Source: Rhodanobacter sp. (lineage in GTDB: Bacteria; Pseudomonadota; Gammaproteobacteria; Xanthomonadales; Rhodanobacteraceae). Taken from it: a DNA stretch of 64,000 nt. This document shows, in pieces, positions 1-10,304 of the stretch. The notes beneath the pieces were generated by a model. The model did not search any database, was not told the DNA's origin, and saw only the letters and a program-made list of their open reading frames with translations. How positions within the stretch are numbered: the first letter of the stretch is position 1; every line of letters starts with the position of its first letter. The DNA lies in contig SCRO01000056.1 in assembly GCA_004298505.1 (NCBI GenBank), positions 124,001 to 188,000 of the forward strand. Direction: 5' to 3'. A program made the position numbers and the translations under genes.

Positions 1-1
1 T

Positions 2-199
2 TCATGCGGGTCTCCAATCGTGAGAAGTAAGTTGATCCACCTTGTAATGCACCTGCTGCGCGACCTCCGCCGGGACCAGTACCGGCACGCGCCGGATTGC
101 AACCTGTGCGCCCGCGTCCCGCGCGCCCTCAGCCCCGGCACGCGCGGGTTGCTCGATGTGACCCCAACTGCTGTAGTACAAAACCAACACGTTTGCCAT
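2..199 (-). pseudogene. wrbA: WrbA-like flavoprotein, 5' fragment
   Basis: The first 35 or so residues match the start of WrbA NAD(P)H:quinone oxidoreductases: [16 protein letters not shown] is the flavodoxin-type FMN phosphate loop and [11 protein letters not shown] follows as in the family. After about residue 50 the match is lost and a stop occurs at codon 66, whereas WrbA is about 200 residues. I infer a frameshifted or truncated gene; any remainder lies left of the window. It diverges from a LysR-family fragment, an arrangement in which the regulator normally controls the quinone reductase. Confidence 0.7.
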
Positions 200-257
200 G
201 TCGTTGCTCCTGCCTCGAAGTTACCGGGGAGCACTGTACGGTTTGATCGCTCGATAA

Positions 258-905
258 AAAGCGGAAAAATATGAGACAAATGACCAGACGGAGACGATTT
301 TCCCCACCTGGCTGCTGCTGAACGCACTGCAGCAATTCGGAGAAGAGTGGCCGTCCACCCGGATCGAACTTTCCGAGACGGTGCTGGGCGGCACCGAGGA
401 AACGCTTGTCGAACGACGCGCAGATCTCGTGATCGCGAGTGTCGTGCCGCAGGGCTTTCTGGGTGACCCGTTGATGCGGCTGCGCATTGTTGCGGTTACT
501 ACACCCGAGCACCCGCTGCAGCACCTCGGCCGGCCGGTGAGCCAACACGATCTGCGCCGCTATCGCCAACTGGTGATCCGCGATTCCGGCACGCAGCGCA
601 AGCGCAACGCCGGGTGGCTCGCCGCCGAAGCGCGCTGGACGGTCAGCCACAAAGCGACCTCGATCCGGGCAGCGTGCATGGGGTTGGGTTTTGCCTGGTA
701 CCCCGAGGACGTCGTCACGGAAGAACTGGCAGCGGGGACGCTGAAACCTCTGCACCTCGAGACCGGCGCCGAGCGCTATGCGGACTTGTACCTGATTCTT
801 GCCGATCGCGATTACGCCAGCCGCGGCGTTCAGCGCCTCGCAGAACTTTTGCACCAGGCTGTCGATGACTACACGGCCAAAGGCACACGCACGCGCAGGA
901 CCTGA
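258..905 (+). pseudogene. LysR-type regulator, effector-binding domain only
   Basis: The frame is open from 258 and shows a LysR substrate-binding domain: IFPTWLLLNALQQF, then DLVIAS, IVAVTTPEHPL, and the GLGFAWYPEDVV stretch typical of the second subdomain. The N-terminal winged helix-turn-helix (about 60-90 residues) is absent, and the only in-frame ATG (381) lies inside the domain. Without a DNA-binding domain it cannot act as a regulator, so I call it a 5'-truncated pseudogene. It points away from the wrbA fragment, which was probably its target. Confidence 0.7.
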
Positions 906-1342
906 AGGCGGCGCAAGTGTCGTTGAATGCCAACCAGATCTTTAGCCGTCGAACCCGGCCACGCGGATGACATTGCGGCGCTTGAGTTCGGCGAGTAGCG
1001 GCAGTCAGTGCTCCGACATCGTCTGCAAGGGCACGGCGTTGTCGATCAACAACGCGTCGAAGCCGGGGTCTTGCGCCGCGGGTCCCAGTACGCCGCCGGC
1101 CCAATCGGCCAGCCGCCCCAACCGCACCTACGCGATCGGCGTGCTCCGGCCGATACTCGTCGGCTGCCTGGACGCGCTCACCAGCGTGTTCAACGTCATC
1201 GCACGCACGCGTTGCCGCATACAATCGGGTCGCAGCTATCCGTGAACCTCACGAATCAAGCCGCATACGTACGCCGCTTACAAGCTGTGCTGTTGATTGT
1301 GAAGGGCTCAAGTTCGGAGCATTGGTCTCCTCCCTGGTACCA
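906..1342. other. No intact gene; degraded coding sequence
   Basis: No convincing gene is visible. On the minus strand around 960-1000 the reading ELKRRNVIRVAGFDG resembles the start of a family of tetratricopeptide/adenylate-cyclase-like proteins that begin with FLAELKRRNVxRVA, but it stops at once. The rest looks like unrelated coding debris. Confidence 0.4.
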
Positions 1343-1436
1343 TCAACTCACTTTCAGGACCGGCTTGATGGTGACGCCGCTTGCTGAGTCCTCAAACGCC
1401 TGATTAATCTGATCAAATTCATAGAACTTGATCAGT
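1343..1436 (-). pseudogene. 3' end of an aryl-alcohol dehydrogenase
   Basis: About 30 codons read [20 protein letters not shown] and end [11 protein letters not shown] before a stop, the characteristic C-terminus of zinc-dependent benzyl-alcohol dehydrogenases (XylB/AreB type). The rest of the gene is missing. The fragment abuts, in a different frame, the truncated aldehyde dehydrogenase just upstream on the same strand; the order aldehyde dehydrogenase then alcohol dehydrogenase is also that of aromatic alcohol degradation operons. Confidence 0.7.
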
Positions 1437-2759
1437 ATTCACTGGCATATCGTTAACATGAGTCATGCCGGTTCTGATTTTGCGAGCAAATCTCAATCCT
1501 CTGTCCAGATCGCCGGAGAATACGGCACTGGAGAGACCAAATTCCGTGCCATTGGCCAGTTCCAGGGCGTGCCGTTCGTTCCGGGCTTTCTGGATGCCAA
1601 CCAGCGGTCCGAAGACTTCATCGCTGCTGAGCTGCATATCGGGCGTTACGTCACCAAAGACATGTGGCGGCACCATCTGCCCGTGAATTTCACCCTCCAG
1701 GAGTACTTTTGCCCCCTGCTCTTTGGCTTTGGCAATTTTCTGCTGCAGACCTTCAAGCTGGGATTTATTGATGACAGGGCCGATAGCGGTTTCGATCGCA
1801 GAGGGGTCGCCGACGTTCAGCTTGCTGACGTGTGCCACAAACGCTTCTACAAAGCGGTCATACAAGCGCTGATCGACAATAATCCGGTTGATGGCCATAC
1901 AGATCTGCCCCTGATGCAAGAACTTGCCGAACACCGCCGCTTTCACGGCCTGCTCAACATCCGCATCATCAAGCACCACGAACGGGCTGTTGCCACCCAG
2001 CTCCAAGGCGACCTTTTTGAGGTAACGACCACCTGTCGCGATCCTGCCGATATTCTTGCCAACCGGTGTTGAGCCGGTAAATGAAATCAGGGAGGGTATG
2101 GAGTGAGCCACGAAATCATCACCGATGGCTGATCCCGGGCCAATCACCACACCCAGCACTCCCGCTGGCAGGCCCGCTTCCTCAAAGATGCGGCCCAGCA
2201 ACAAGCCTCCGGTAATCGGCGTATCGCTCGCCGGTTTGATCACCACCGCATTACCCAGGGCAATAGCCGGCGCCACAGACCGCTGGGAGAGATGCAGCGG
2301 GAAGTTCCAGGGACTGATAACGCCCACAACGCCCAACGGTTGGCGATACACGAAGTTTTCTTTCCCCGGAATATCGCTGCTCATGGTAGCGCCCTGGACC
2401 CTGGCGGGCATACTTGCCGCCTCCAGAGTAATCGCGCGGGCACTGCCCCATTCGATGGTGGCTTTTAGCCGTGTGCTGCCGGACTCACGGATCAGCCAGT
2501 CAATGATTTCCTCTTTGCGCTCGTCGAAGATCGACACCACACGCAGCATCAGGGCTGTCCGCTCCGCCGGCGGCGTGTCTGCCCAGGCTACCTGTGCCGC
2601 TGCGGCCTTTTGATAAGTCGCATCCAGATCGTCGGAGGTGGCTGACCGGATTGAAGTCAAAGTCTCGCCAGAATATGGGTTTATGACGGGACGGGATTCC
2701 TCGCCGCGGCCTTCACGCCATTCTCCCGCCAGCAGTTGCAGATGAAAATTCCGATAGCA
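1419..2759 (-). pseudogene. Benzaldehyde dehydrogenase-like ALDH, both ends truncated
   Basis: NAD(P)-dependent aldehyde dehydrogenase oxidising (probably aromatic) aldehydes to acids. The Rossmann segment [12 protein letters not shown], the general base in LELGGNSPF and the catalytic cysteine in GQICMAINR are all present. Homology continues upstream of the TTG at 2660 ([19 protein letters not shown]) to about 2759 with no start codon, where it meets an amidohydrolase fragment. At the other end it stops after THVNDMPVN, so the last 60-70 residues that complete the oligomerisation domain are lost and replaced by an alcohol-dehydrogenase tail. It is probably non-functional. Confidence 0.8.
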
Positions 2760-2760
2760 C

Positions 2761-3311
2761 TTAGGCGTGCTCGAGGCTGCGGGCGCCGCAGCGGACCGCC
2801 TGCTTGCAGCCGTCGGCGGCCCCGGTGTGCACCGCGACCGGCACGCCGAGCTGCCGCGCGATCGCGGTCAACGCCGCCATTTCCTCGTCGAACCAGGTCA
2901 CGCGTGCCGGATCGTCACCGGGGCTGAAATAGCCGCCGGTGTGATGGTTTTGATCCAGTCGCTGCCGAAGACATGCTCGCGGCGCACCAGTGTGCGAATG
3001 CCGCCGATGTCGTCGGCGATCACGGAGACCGGCAGGGGCCAGCGTTCACCGTAGAAGCCGCGCAGGTCGCCATGCCCCGCGCTCGCGCTGAGGATGTGCG
3101 CGGCCACGATCAGGCGCGGCCCCTGCACCAGCCCCGCCTCGATCGCGTTGCGCAGGTCGACGGTCGGCCAGTCCGGGTCGACGCAGCCGAGGTCACGCAG
3201 AGGCGTGAAGCCGTAGCGCATGTACTCGCGCGCGATCGCCAGCACGTAATGGTCCAGTGGCGTGATTTCCGGTGGTCTGGGCGCGCCCGACGCGGCCGGG
3301 TGACCTTCCAT
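2761..3311 (-). pseudogene. Metal-dependent amidohydrolase, frameshifted fragment
   Basis: The N-terminal part (GFTPLRDLG, RLIVAAHILSASAGHGD) belongs to the imidazolonepropionase/prolidase-like amidohydrolases. Near 2935 the homology changes frame: GGYFSPGDDPARVTWFDEEM continues in another minus frame through [12 protein letters not shown] and ends SLEHA at a stop. The family is about 400 residues, so the beginning (with the first metal-binding histidines) and the C-terminal half are missing. It is a decayed gene joined to the ALDH remnant at about 2760. Confidence 0.7.
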
Positions 3312-3551
3312 TGGATCCAGAAATGTGCGGCTGATTGCGCCAGACCAACGCGGCGAGTGTAACCACTATGTGCATGGAGTAGCGTCGATTGGCAGCCCCT
3401 GCTGACCATGGTCGAGCTGGCGATGGAAGACACCTGCTGGCATGCTCGAATTCCGGCTTGCACAGCCCACATGCTGCCGATCGAAAAATCCTCGCCCGCG
3501 ATCGGCGTTGCCGTCGGCACGGCTTGTTCATTCCCACCCGAGGGACCTGAC

Positions 3552-4331
3552 ATGACAACGCGTCTACCAACGATCTTCTTCGGTCACGGCAATCCGATGA
3601 ACGCGCTGCATGACAACGACTGGACCGGGGGCTGGGCCGCGATCGGTCAGCGCCTGCCGCGGCCGCGCGCGGTACTGTCGATCTCGGCGCACTGGTACCT
3701 GCCCGGCACGGCGGTTACCGCGACGACGATGCCGCGCACGATCCACGATTTCGGCGGCTTCCCGCGCGAGTTGTTCGAGGTGCAGTACCGCGCACCTGGC
3801 GACCTCGAGCTGGTGCGCCGCGTGCGCGAACTGTTGAGCCCGCTGGAAGTACGCGCGGACCTGGGATGGGGGCTGGATCACGGCACCTGGTCGGTGCTGC
3901 GCCATGTGTTTCCCGCCGCCGACGTGCCGGTAGTGCAGCTCAGCATCGACGAGGCGCAGGCGCCGGCATTCCACTACCGGCTGGGTCGGTTGCTGCGACC
4001 ATTGCGCGACGAGGGCATCCTGCTGATCGGCAGCGGCGACGTCGTGCATAACCTGCACACCTATGCCTGGGGCCGGCATCCAGCGGAACCGTTCGACTGG
4101 GCACTACGTTTCGAGGAGAAGGCGCGCGAGCTGATGTTGCAGGGCGACCACCAGTCGCTGGTGGACTACGAAGCGCTGGGCCGCGACGCGGAGCTGTCGG
4201 TGCCGACGCCGGAGCACTACCTGCCGCTGCTGTACGTGCTCGGCGCCAGCCACGAAGGCGACGCGTTGACGTTCCCGGTCGAGGGCATGGATGGCGGCTC
4301 GATATCAATGCTGTCCGTGCAATTTGGCTGA
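3552..4331 (+). CDS. ygiD: LigB-type extradiol dioxygenase (4,5-DOPA dioxygenase family)
   Basis: Class III ring-cleaving dioxygenase, 259 residues, the usual length. FFGHGNPMNAL near the N-terminus supplies the first iron histidine, followed by ISAHWY, the DHGTWSVLRHVFP segment and GSGDVVHNLH, all typical of the DODA/YgiD family. The start chosen is the ATG at 3552, which begins MTTRLPTIFFGHGNP and is preceded by GAGGGACC; the open frame extends upstream but without homology. It probably cleaves catechol-type substrates in the cytoplasm; the physiological substrate is not evident. It stands alone between gene debris and the copper cluster. Confidence 0.85.
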   Translation: MTTRLPTIFFGHGNPMNALHDNDWTGGWAAIGQRLPRPRAVLSISAHWYLPGTAVTATTMPRTIHDFGGFPRELFEVQYRAPGDLELVRRVRELLSPLEVRADLGWGLDHGTWSVLRHVFPAADVPVVQLSIDEAQAPAFHYRLGRLLRPLRDEGILLIGSGDVVHNLHTYAWGRHPAEPFDWALRFEEKARELMLQGDHQSLVDYEALGRDAELSVPTPEHYLPLLYVLGASHEGDALTFPVEGMDGGSISMLSVQFG

Positions 4332-4446
4332 ACGCGCGCGACCCGATAGAGAACGGTAAAACCACCGAGCAAGGCGGTGAGTCCACACGACGCCTTGTTG
4401 TTTGCTGCGGCCTCAACAGCCCCTACATTTTCACGCCGCACGGCCC

Positions 4447-4478
4447 TTGACTCTGGACCTTGATCAAGGGTTTAGACT
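4447..4478 (+). promoter_or_regulatory. MerR-family type promoter of the copper operon
   Basis: TTGACT (4447-4452) and TTAGAC/TAGACT (from 4472) are separated by 19-20 bp, the over-long spacer typical of MerR-activated promoters. The spacer holds the perfect 12-bp dyad CCTTGATCAAGG (4458-4469). The regulator ATG at 4485 lies only about 7 nt beyond the -10, so the transcript is probably leaderless. Confidence 0.75.
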
Positions 4479-4484
4479 TGTCGA

Positions 4485-4910
4485 ATGAATATACAAACTG
4501 CCCCACTCACCATCGGTACCGTCGCCAAGCGCGTCGGCGTGGCGATCGACACGATCCGTTACTACGAGCGCGAAGGCCTGTTGCCGCAGCCACAGCGACG
4601 TGCCTCGGGCTATCGAAGTTATGGGGATGCAGCGATCGCGCAGCTGCGCTTTATCCGCCGGGCCAAGAAGCTGGGCTTCACCCTTGAGGAGATTCGGGGT
4701 CTGCTCTCACTCTCGCGTGATCGCCAGAAGGGGGTGGCTGCAGTGAAGCAGCGCGCACAGCTGCGGCTGGTGGCGCTGGATGCGCGCATTGCCGAGTTGC
4801 AGCGTGTGCGCGATGGGCTAGCGCAACTGGTGAAGTCCTGTCGCGGCCACGGCGCACCCGAGCATTGCCCGATCCTGCAGGCGCTGACCCAAGAGGAGAT
4901 GTCATCATGA
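4485..4910 (+). CDS. CueR-like MerR-family metal regulator
   Basis: A 141-residue MerR-family activator: the winged helix [21 protein letters not shown] is followed by [24 protein letters not shown] and a coiled dimerisation helix. The C-terminal loop has two cysteines (C-x8-C in [13 protein letters not shown]), the position of the metal ligands in CueR/ZntR-type sensors. It is the first gene after a MerR-type promoter and its stop overlaps the start of the P1B ATPase (ATGA), so it is autoregulated and co-transcribed. Monovalent copper or silver is the likely inducer, inferred from the CPC-type ATPase; the loop is one residue longer than in E. coli CueR. Confidence 0.85.
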   Translation: MNIQTAPLTIGTVAKRVGVAIDTIRYYEREGLLPQPQRRASGYRSYGDAAIAQLRFIRRAKKLGFTLEEIRGLLSLSRDRQKGVAAVKQRAQLRLVALDARIAELQRVRDGLAQLVKSCRGHGAPEHCPILQALTQEEMSS

Positions 4911-7468
4911 GCAAGCCGAAAGCCTGTTGCCAGGGTGCCAGCCAGTCGGCGGACGCGATGGCGACCGATCCGGTGTGCGGGATGCAGGTGAACCCAGCGA
5001 CCGCAAAGCACGTCAGCACGCACGACGGGCGGACGTTCCATTTCTGCTCCGCCGGTTGCAAGACGAAGTTCGAGGCGGCACCGGCATCGTATCTGGCGGC
5101 AGCCGGCAAGCGGGCTGCGGCGGGCAGCTGCTGCGCCGGCAAGACAGCCGCGACGCCGGATCACACCATCGCGGGCCACACCCACGCGGAGAAGGACCCG
5201 GTCTGCGGCATGACGGTGGATCCGCACACTGCCAAGCTACATGTCGAGCATGCCGGTCACACCTACTACTTCTGTGGGCAGCGTTGCAGCGACAAGTTCA
5301 TGGCCGAACCGCTGGCCTGGCTCGAAGGTCGCGCAGCCCCGCCGGTCGCGGCGCCGGGCGCGATCTACACCTGCCCGATGCACCCGGAGGTCCAGCAGGT
5401 CGGACCCGGCGAGTGTCCCAAGTGCGGCATGGCGCTGGAACCGATGCTGCCCAGCGAGGACGAAAACGACGGTGGCGAAGTGCGCGCGATGACGCGCCGC
5501 TTCTGGCTGCTGGTGGCCATCACGCTGCCGGTATTCGCGCTGGCGATGGGACCGCACCTGTTCGGCTGGCAGCTGCCGTCACCATGGGATCGGATAACTA
5601 ACTGGGTCGAGGCGGTGCTGGGGACGGCGGTGGTGCTGTGGGGCGGGGCGCCGTTTTTCAAGCGTGGTTGGAATTCGCTGCGGCCGTGGCGGCCGAACAT
5701 GTACACGCTGATCGGCGTGGGTACGGGCGTGACCTGGCTCTACAGCGTGGTGGCATTTCTGCTGCCGGGGATCTTTCCAGCCAGCTTCCGCGACGTGCAT
5801 GGCCAGGTCGGTGTGTATTTCGAAACAGCGGCGGTGATCGTCACCCTGGTCACGCTGGGCGATTTTCTGGAGCTGCGCGCGCGCCGCCGTACCGGTGCCG
5901 CGCTGAAGGCACTGCTGGGGCTGGCGCCGAAAACCGCGCATCGGCTAGCCGCCGACGGCAGCGAGAGCGACGTGCCGCTGGCCGACGTGCACGCGGGCGA
6001 TTCGCTGCGCGTTCGCCCCGGCGAAAAGGTGCCAGTCGATGGCGTGGTGCTCGACGGCGAGAGCCATGTCGACGAATCGATGCTCACCGGCGAGCCGATG
6101 CCGGTGAGCAAGACCAAGGGCGAGCCGGTGACCGGCGGCACGGTGAATCAGGACGGCGCGCTGACCATGCGCGCGGAAAAAGTCGGCGGCGAGACCATGC
6201 TGGCGCAGATCGTGGCGCTGGTGGCGAAGGCGCAGCGCAGCCGCGCACCGCTGCAGCGGGTGGCTGATCGCGTGGCGGCGTGGTTCGTGCCGGCGGTGTT
6301 CGCCTGCTCCGTACTGGCATTTGCGGGCTGGGCCTGGCTCGGGCCGGACCCGAGGCTGGCGCATGCGTTGATCGCGGCGGTGTCGGTGCTGATCATCGCC
6401 TGCCCGTGCGCGCTGGGGCTGGCCACGCCGATCTCGATCATGGTGGCCAGCGGCCGCGGTGCGCAGAACGGCGTGCTGTTCAAGGATGCCAGCGCGATCG
6501 AGGCAATGCGCGACATCGACACCCTGGTGCTGGACAAGACCGGCACGCTGACCGAAGGCAAGCCGGCGCTGACCGAACTGCTGGCGCTGGGCGAACTGCC
6601 GCGCGCACGCCTGCTGCGGCTGGCTGCCGCGTTGGAGCAGCCCAGCGAGCACCCGCTGGCGCGGGCGATCGTCAATGCGCTCGACGGCGAAACGCCGCCG
6701 CCGGTGGAGGATTTCCGCAGCCTGACTGGCCGCGGCGTGCAGGGCCGTGTCGACGGCCGCCTGGTGGCGCTGGGCAATGCGCGACTGCTGGACGAACTCA
6801 AGATCAACGCCGACACCAAGGCCACCCAACAGGCCGACGCGCTGCGCGGCGATGGTGCCACGGTAATGTTTCTCGCCGTCGACGGGGTGCTGGCCGGTTT
6901 GATCGCGGTCGCCGACCGGATCAAGCCGGGCACGGCGAAGGCGATCGCGGCGCTGCATGCCGACGGCCTGCACCTGGTGATGCTGACCGGCGACAACGCG
7001 ACCACGGCCGGTGCGGTGGCGCGCCAACTGGGCATCGACGAGGTGCATGCCGATGTGACACCAACCGACAAGGCGTCGGTGGTGGCCACGCTGAAGAGCG
7101 ACGGGCGCCGCGTGGCGATGGCCGGCGATGGCATCAACGACGCGCCCGCGCTGGCGGCGGCGGACGTGGGCATCGCGATGGGCGGCGGCACCGACGTGGC
7201 GATGGAAAGCGCGCAGGTGACCCTGATCAAGGGCGATCTGGGCGCCATCGTACGGGCACGCTCGCTGTCGCGGGCCACCGTGCGCAACATCCACCAGAAC
7301 CTGTTCTTCGCCTTCATCTACAACTCGGTCGGCGTGCCGCTGGCGGCCGGCGCGCTGTATCCGGTGCTGGGCATCACGCTGTCGCCGATGGTGGCCGCAT
7401 TGGCGATGAGCCTGAGCTCGGTGTCGGTAGTAAGCAATGCGTTGCGACTGCGCAACGTGGCGTTGTGA
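4907..7468 (+). CDS. copA: Cu+-exporting P1B-type ATPase with two YHS domains
   Basis: An 853-residue inner-membrane pump expelling Cu+/Ag+ at the cost of ATP. In order: YHS domain (about 20-62, DPVCGM and FCSAGC), second YHS domain (about 97-140, DPVCGM and FCGQRC), heavy-metal-binding domain (about 153-180, YTCPMHPEV and CPKCGM), then the transporter core with the TGE loop (LTGEPMPVS), CPC motif in the transport helix (about 499), phosphorylation site DKTGTLT (about 543), SEHPLA and [11 protein letters not shown] (about 740). The N-terminus lacks ordinary HMA domains and instead uses YHS/HMBD modules. The start at 4907 is coupled to the regulator stop. Confidence 0.93.
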   Translation: MSKPKACCQGASQSADAMATDPVCGMQVNPATAKHVSTHDGRTFHFCSAGCKTKFEAAPASYLAAAGKRAAAGSCCAGKTAATPDHTIAGHTHAEKDPVCGMTVDPHTAKLHVEHAGHTYYFCGQRCSDKFMAEPLAWLEGRAAPPVAAPGAIYTCPMHPEVQQVGPGECPKCGMALEPMLPSEDENDGGEVRAMTRRFWLLVAITLPVFALAMGPHLFGWQLPSPWDRITNWVEAVLGTAVVLWGGAPFFKRGWNSLRPWRPNMYTLIGVGTGVTWLYSVVAFLLPGIFPASFRDVHGQVGVYFETAAVIVTLVTLGDFLELRARRRTGAALKALLGLAPKTAHRLAADGSESDVPLADVHAGDSLRVRPGEKVPVDGVVLDGESHVDESMLTGEPMPVSKTKGEPVTGGTVNQDGALTMRAEKVGGETMLAQIVALVAKAQRSRAPLQRVADRVAAWFVPAVFACSVLAFAGWAWLGPDPRLAHALIAAVSVLIIACPCALGLATPISIMVASGRGAQNGVLFKDASAIEAMRDIDTLVLDKTGTLTEGKPALTELLALGELPRARLLRLAAALEQPSEHPLARAIVNALDGETPPPVEDFRSLTGRGVQGRVDGRLVALGNARLLDELKINADTKATQQADALRGDGATVMFLAVDGVLAGLIAVADRIKPGTAKAIAALHADGLHLVMLTGDNATTAGAVARQLGIDEVHADVTPTDKASVVATLKSDGRRVAMAGDGINDAPALAAADVGIAMGGGTDVAMESAQVTLIKGDLGAIVRARSLSRATVRNIHQNLFFAFIYNSVGVPLAAGALYPVLGITLSPMVAALAMSLSSVSVVSNALRLRNVAL

Positions 7469-9099
7469 TGGAACCTGCCAGCAAGTGCCTGGCGATCGAC
7501 CATCAGGACCCACGGCCAGTGAACACGCACGGCGATCTGTCCCGGCGCCAACCGGCCAAGCCGTTGCGCCTGACGGCCCTCGTCCTTGCCATCGCCATCG
7601 CCCTGGGCGGGTGCACGGTCGGGCCGAATTTCGTGCACCCCGATCCGCCGCAGGCGACGGCCTATACGTCGGCGGCGACTGCGCCGCATCTGCTGCCGGG
7701 TGCCGGCGAGCCTGCGCAGCGGGTGAGCGTCGAGCAGGCCATTCCAGCCGCCTGGTGGCAATTGTTCCGCTCGCCAGCATAGGCCCCGCGTGCTTCGGCC
7801 ACCACCTGTTGCGACTGCAGCAGTCGGGCCTGGGCCGCCGCGACGGTTGGACTGTTGGCCATCGCCTGGCGCACCAGACGGTCCTATGCCCCGCAGATCG
7901 ATGCTTCCGCTTCGGCCGAGCGGCAAAAAGGCCCGCCGTTCGCCCTGGGTATTCGGCCCAGTCACGATCTGCCGATCTACAACCTCTACTCGGCCGGCGC
8001 CACGGCAAGTTTCACCCCCGACGTGTTCGGCCTCACCGGGCGGCGGGTGGAACAGCAGCAGGCGTTGGCGCAAAACCAGGCGTATCAACTGGCAGCGGCG
8101 CAACTGGCCGTCACCGGCAACGTCGTCCATCAGGCGCTCATTATCGCGGCGGCCCGGCAGCAGATCGCGGCGCTCGAAGCCAGCATTACCGCCGACGAAA
8201 AAACCCTCGCGCTGGTCCGGCAGAAATACACCGACGGCAAGCTGGCCCGGACCGACCTGTTGACCGTCCAGGCGCAGCTCGCCAATGACCGTGCCCTGCT
8301 GCCTCCGATGCGGCAAGAGGTGGCCGTGGCGCAGGACGCGCTGGCGGTCCTGGTCGGCATGGCGCCAGCCTCGTTCTCGCCGCCGGACTTCGACCTGGCC
8401 GATTTCACGCTGCCGGCCGAGCTGCCGGTCGGGCTGCCTTCGGCGCTGGCTGAGCGCCGCCCCGACATTCTCGCCGCCGAGGCCCGCTTGCACGCCGCCA
8501 GCGCGGCGGTCGGCGTGGCCGACGCGCAGATGTATCCGAACTTCACCTTGTCCGCGTCGGTCGGCACGGCGGCGCTTGCCACCCACTCGCTGGGTGGCGG
8601 TTCCAACCTGGTCTGGACGCTGTTCGGCGGTCTCACGGCACCAATTTTTCATGGTGGCGCGCTGACCGCGCAGAAGCGGGCGGCGATCGATCGGTTCCAC
8701 GCCGAGCTGGCGCTGTACCGGCAGACGGTGCTGACCGGACTGGGCCAGGTGGCCGATCTGCTGCGTTCGCTCGGCCACGATGCTGAACGGGTACAGGCCG
8801 AGCGCCAGGCGCTGGACGCCACCGGCGACGCCTTGCATCTGGCGCAACACCGTTACGCGCTGGGCAAGACCGGGCGGCTGCCCCTGCTCGATGCCGAACG
8901 CCGTGAGCAGCAGCAGCGCGTGTCGTATATCCAGGTCAGGGCGCAGCGTTACCTGGACAGCGCCCAGCTGTTCGTGGCCCTGGGTGGCGGGTGGTGGCGC
9001 GATGTCGACAGGCTCCCAGGTCAACGCGCCAACCCGGCACGCCAACCCTCTTCAGCCGCCGTGCCTGATCGCCGGCGCGCCCTCGAACCGAGCCAGTGA
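7468..9099 (+). pseudogene. RND-type outer-membrane factor lipoprotein, interrupted by an inversion
   Basis: NodT/OprM-family outer-membrane channel. The N-terminus (ATG 7468, overlapping the copA stop) carries a lipoprotein signal (ALGGCTVGPNF) and runs through AAWWQLFRSPA to a TAG at 7780. The next stretch, which should read LVRQAMANSPTVAAAQARLL and end VVAEARGAY, is present on the opposite strand (7783-7883). From 7885 the plus-strand frame resumes, in register, with YAPQIDASASAERQ and continues to 9099 through the second channel repeat. As written the gene is split; flipping the 101 bp restores all but one codon. It would pair with the exporter downstream. Confidence 0.85.
7777..7889. repeat. 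101-bp inverted segment bounded by 6-bp inverted repeats
   Basis: GCATAG (7777-7782) and CTATGC (7884-7889) flank the segment that is antisense relative to the surrounding gene. GCCCCGC occurs just inside the left end (7783-7789) and just across the right end (7888-7894), so in the restored orientation it would form a quasi-palindrome there. Confidence 0.8.
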
Positions 9100-9107
9100 A
9101 TGCGCCC

Positions 9108-10304
9108 ATGAAAACTCTTGTCCAAAAAATCCGCGGCGTTTTCGGATCGATGCGAACTGCGCCCGGTGAAAGCCCACACCAGGGTGCCCGGCGTGGCCTG
9201 CGCATCGGGATCGTGCTGCTGGTGCTGGCCGTCATCGTGGTGTTGCTGCGACTGACCGTGCTGCGGCCGCCGCGCGTGTCGGTGGCGACGGTGCAGCGCG
9301 GCAACGTGGCGGCCGAAGTGGAAGGATCCGGCACCGTGACGGCCGATGCGCTGGCCAACATCGCCGCGAAGATCACCGGACGGGTCGATCACGTCTTCGT
9401 CGAGGAGGGCGACAGCGTCAGCAAGAACCAGATCGTCGCCACGCTCGACCAGGATGGTCTGCGCCATCAGGTAGCGGTCGCCCAGGCGCGGCTGGACGCT
9501 GCCCGCGTCAGCGCCGAGCAACGCCAGCGCGAATGGATCCGCGAGAAAAAACTGGTGGTCTCCGGTTCCGTCGGTGTCGAGGAAGCGCAGCAATACCGCG
9601 AGCGCAACGCCGTGGCGCAAAGTGCCGTGCGGGTCGCCGCGGCGGAGCTCGGCAAGGCAACCTACGAGCTGTCGCTGGCCCAGATCCCCGCGCTGTCGGA
9701 CGGCATCGTCACCCAGCGCTGGGTGGTGCCGGGGGCTTCCGTGGTCGCGGGCCAGCCGATGTTCACGATCGCCGACACCCATCTGATTTACGTGGATACC
9801 TTTGTCGACCAGAACGTCACCGGACGCATCCGCAAGGGCGAAACGGCGACGGTCATGCTGCGCGGCCGCGAGCACCAGCCGTTGCCGGGGCACGTGCTGC
9901 GGATCCGCCCCCGCGCGGATGCCGCGACCGAAGAAACGGTGGCCGAAGTGAGCTTCAGCATCCCGGCCGACCAGTTTCAGCTCGGCCAGTGGGCCAACGT
10001 CTACATCCGCACCGGCGAAGCGAAAGATGCGCTGGTGGTGCCGCAGATGGCGCTGACGCCGATGGGCAACGCTCTGTTCGTGTGGGTGGTTGGTGCCGAC
10101 CACACGCTTCACCGCATACGTGTGACCGTGCTGGCGCGCAGCCCGCGCTCGTCGAAAGTGGCGGTCGCCGGTGACGATCTGCATGCCGGCGATCGCGTGG
10201 TACTGATGCCGATGGGGCTGAAGCCAGGTGAATCGGTACACCCCGAGCCGGTCAAGGCCGCGATGCCGATGGGCACGTCGATGGGCATGGGGATGGCGCA
10301 GTGA
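9108..10304 (+). CDS. HlyD/DevB-like periplasmic adaptor
   Basis: Membrane-fusion protein linking an inner-membrane transporter to an outer-membrane channel. One N-terminal membrane anchor (GIVLLVLAVIVVLLRLTVL) is followed by the lipoyl-like half motifs (GSGTVTADALANIAAKITG and VFVEEGDSVSKNQIV), a helical hairpin, and beta-barrel and membrane-proximal domains ending in a Met-rich tail (MGTSMGMGMAQ). The ATG at 9108 is chosen; GTG at 9096 overlapping the previous stop is an alternative. The following permease and ATPase make this a DevBCA/MacAB-like exporter rather than an RND system. The methionines at the C-terminus suggest soft-metal contact, an inference from the copper context. Confidence 0.85.
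   Translation: MKTLVQKIRGVFGSMRTAPGESPHQGARRGLRIGIVLLVLAVIVVLLRLTVLRPPRVSVATVQRGNVAAEVEGSGTVTADALANIAAKITGRVDHVFVEEGDSVSKNQIVATLDQDGLRHQVAVAQARLDAARVSAEQRQREWIREKKLVVSGSVGVEEAQQYRERNAVAQSAVRVAAAELGKATYELSLAQIPALSDGIVTQRWVVPGASVVAGQPMFTIADTHLIYVDTFVDQNVTGRIRKGETATVMLRGREHQPLPGHVLRIRPRADAATEETVAEVSFSIPADQFQLGQWANVYIRTGEAKDALVVPQMALTPMGNALFVWVVGADHTLHRIRVTVLARSPRSSKVAVAGDDLHAGDRVVLMPMGLKPGESVHPEPVKAAMPMGTSMGMGMAQ

Noticed and set aside
715-1403. Several 90-170-codon frames at the left edge
   Set aside because: No homology, arginine-rich composition and conflicting frames; only a short ELKRRNV fragment is recognisable.
5945-8008. A 687-codon minus-strand open frame over copA
   Set aside because: Arg/Ala/His-rich low-complexity text typical of antisense reading; copA on the plus strand has every P-type ATPase motif.
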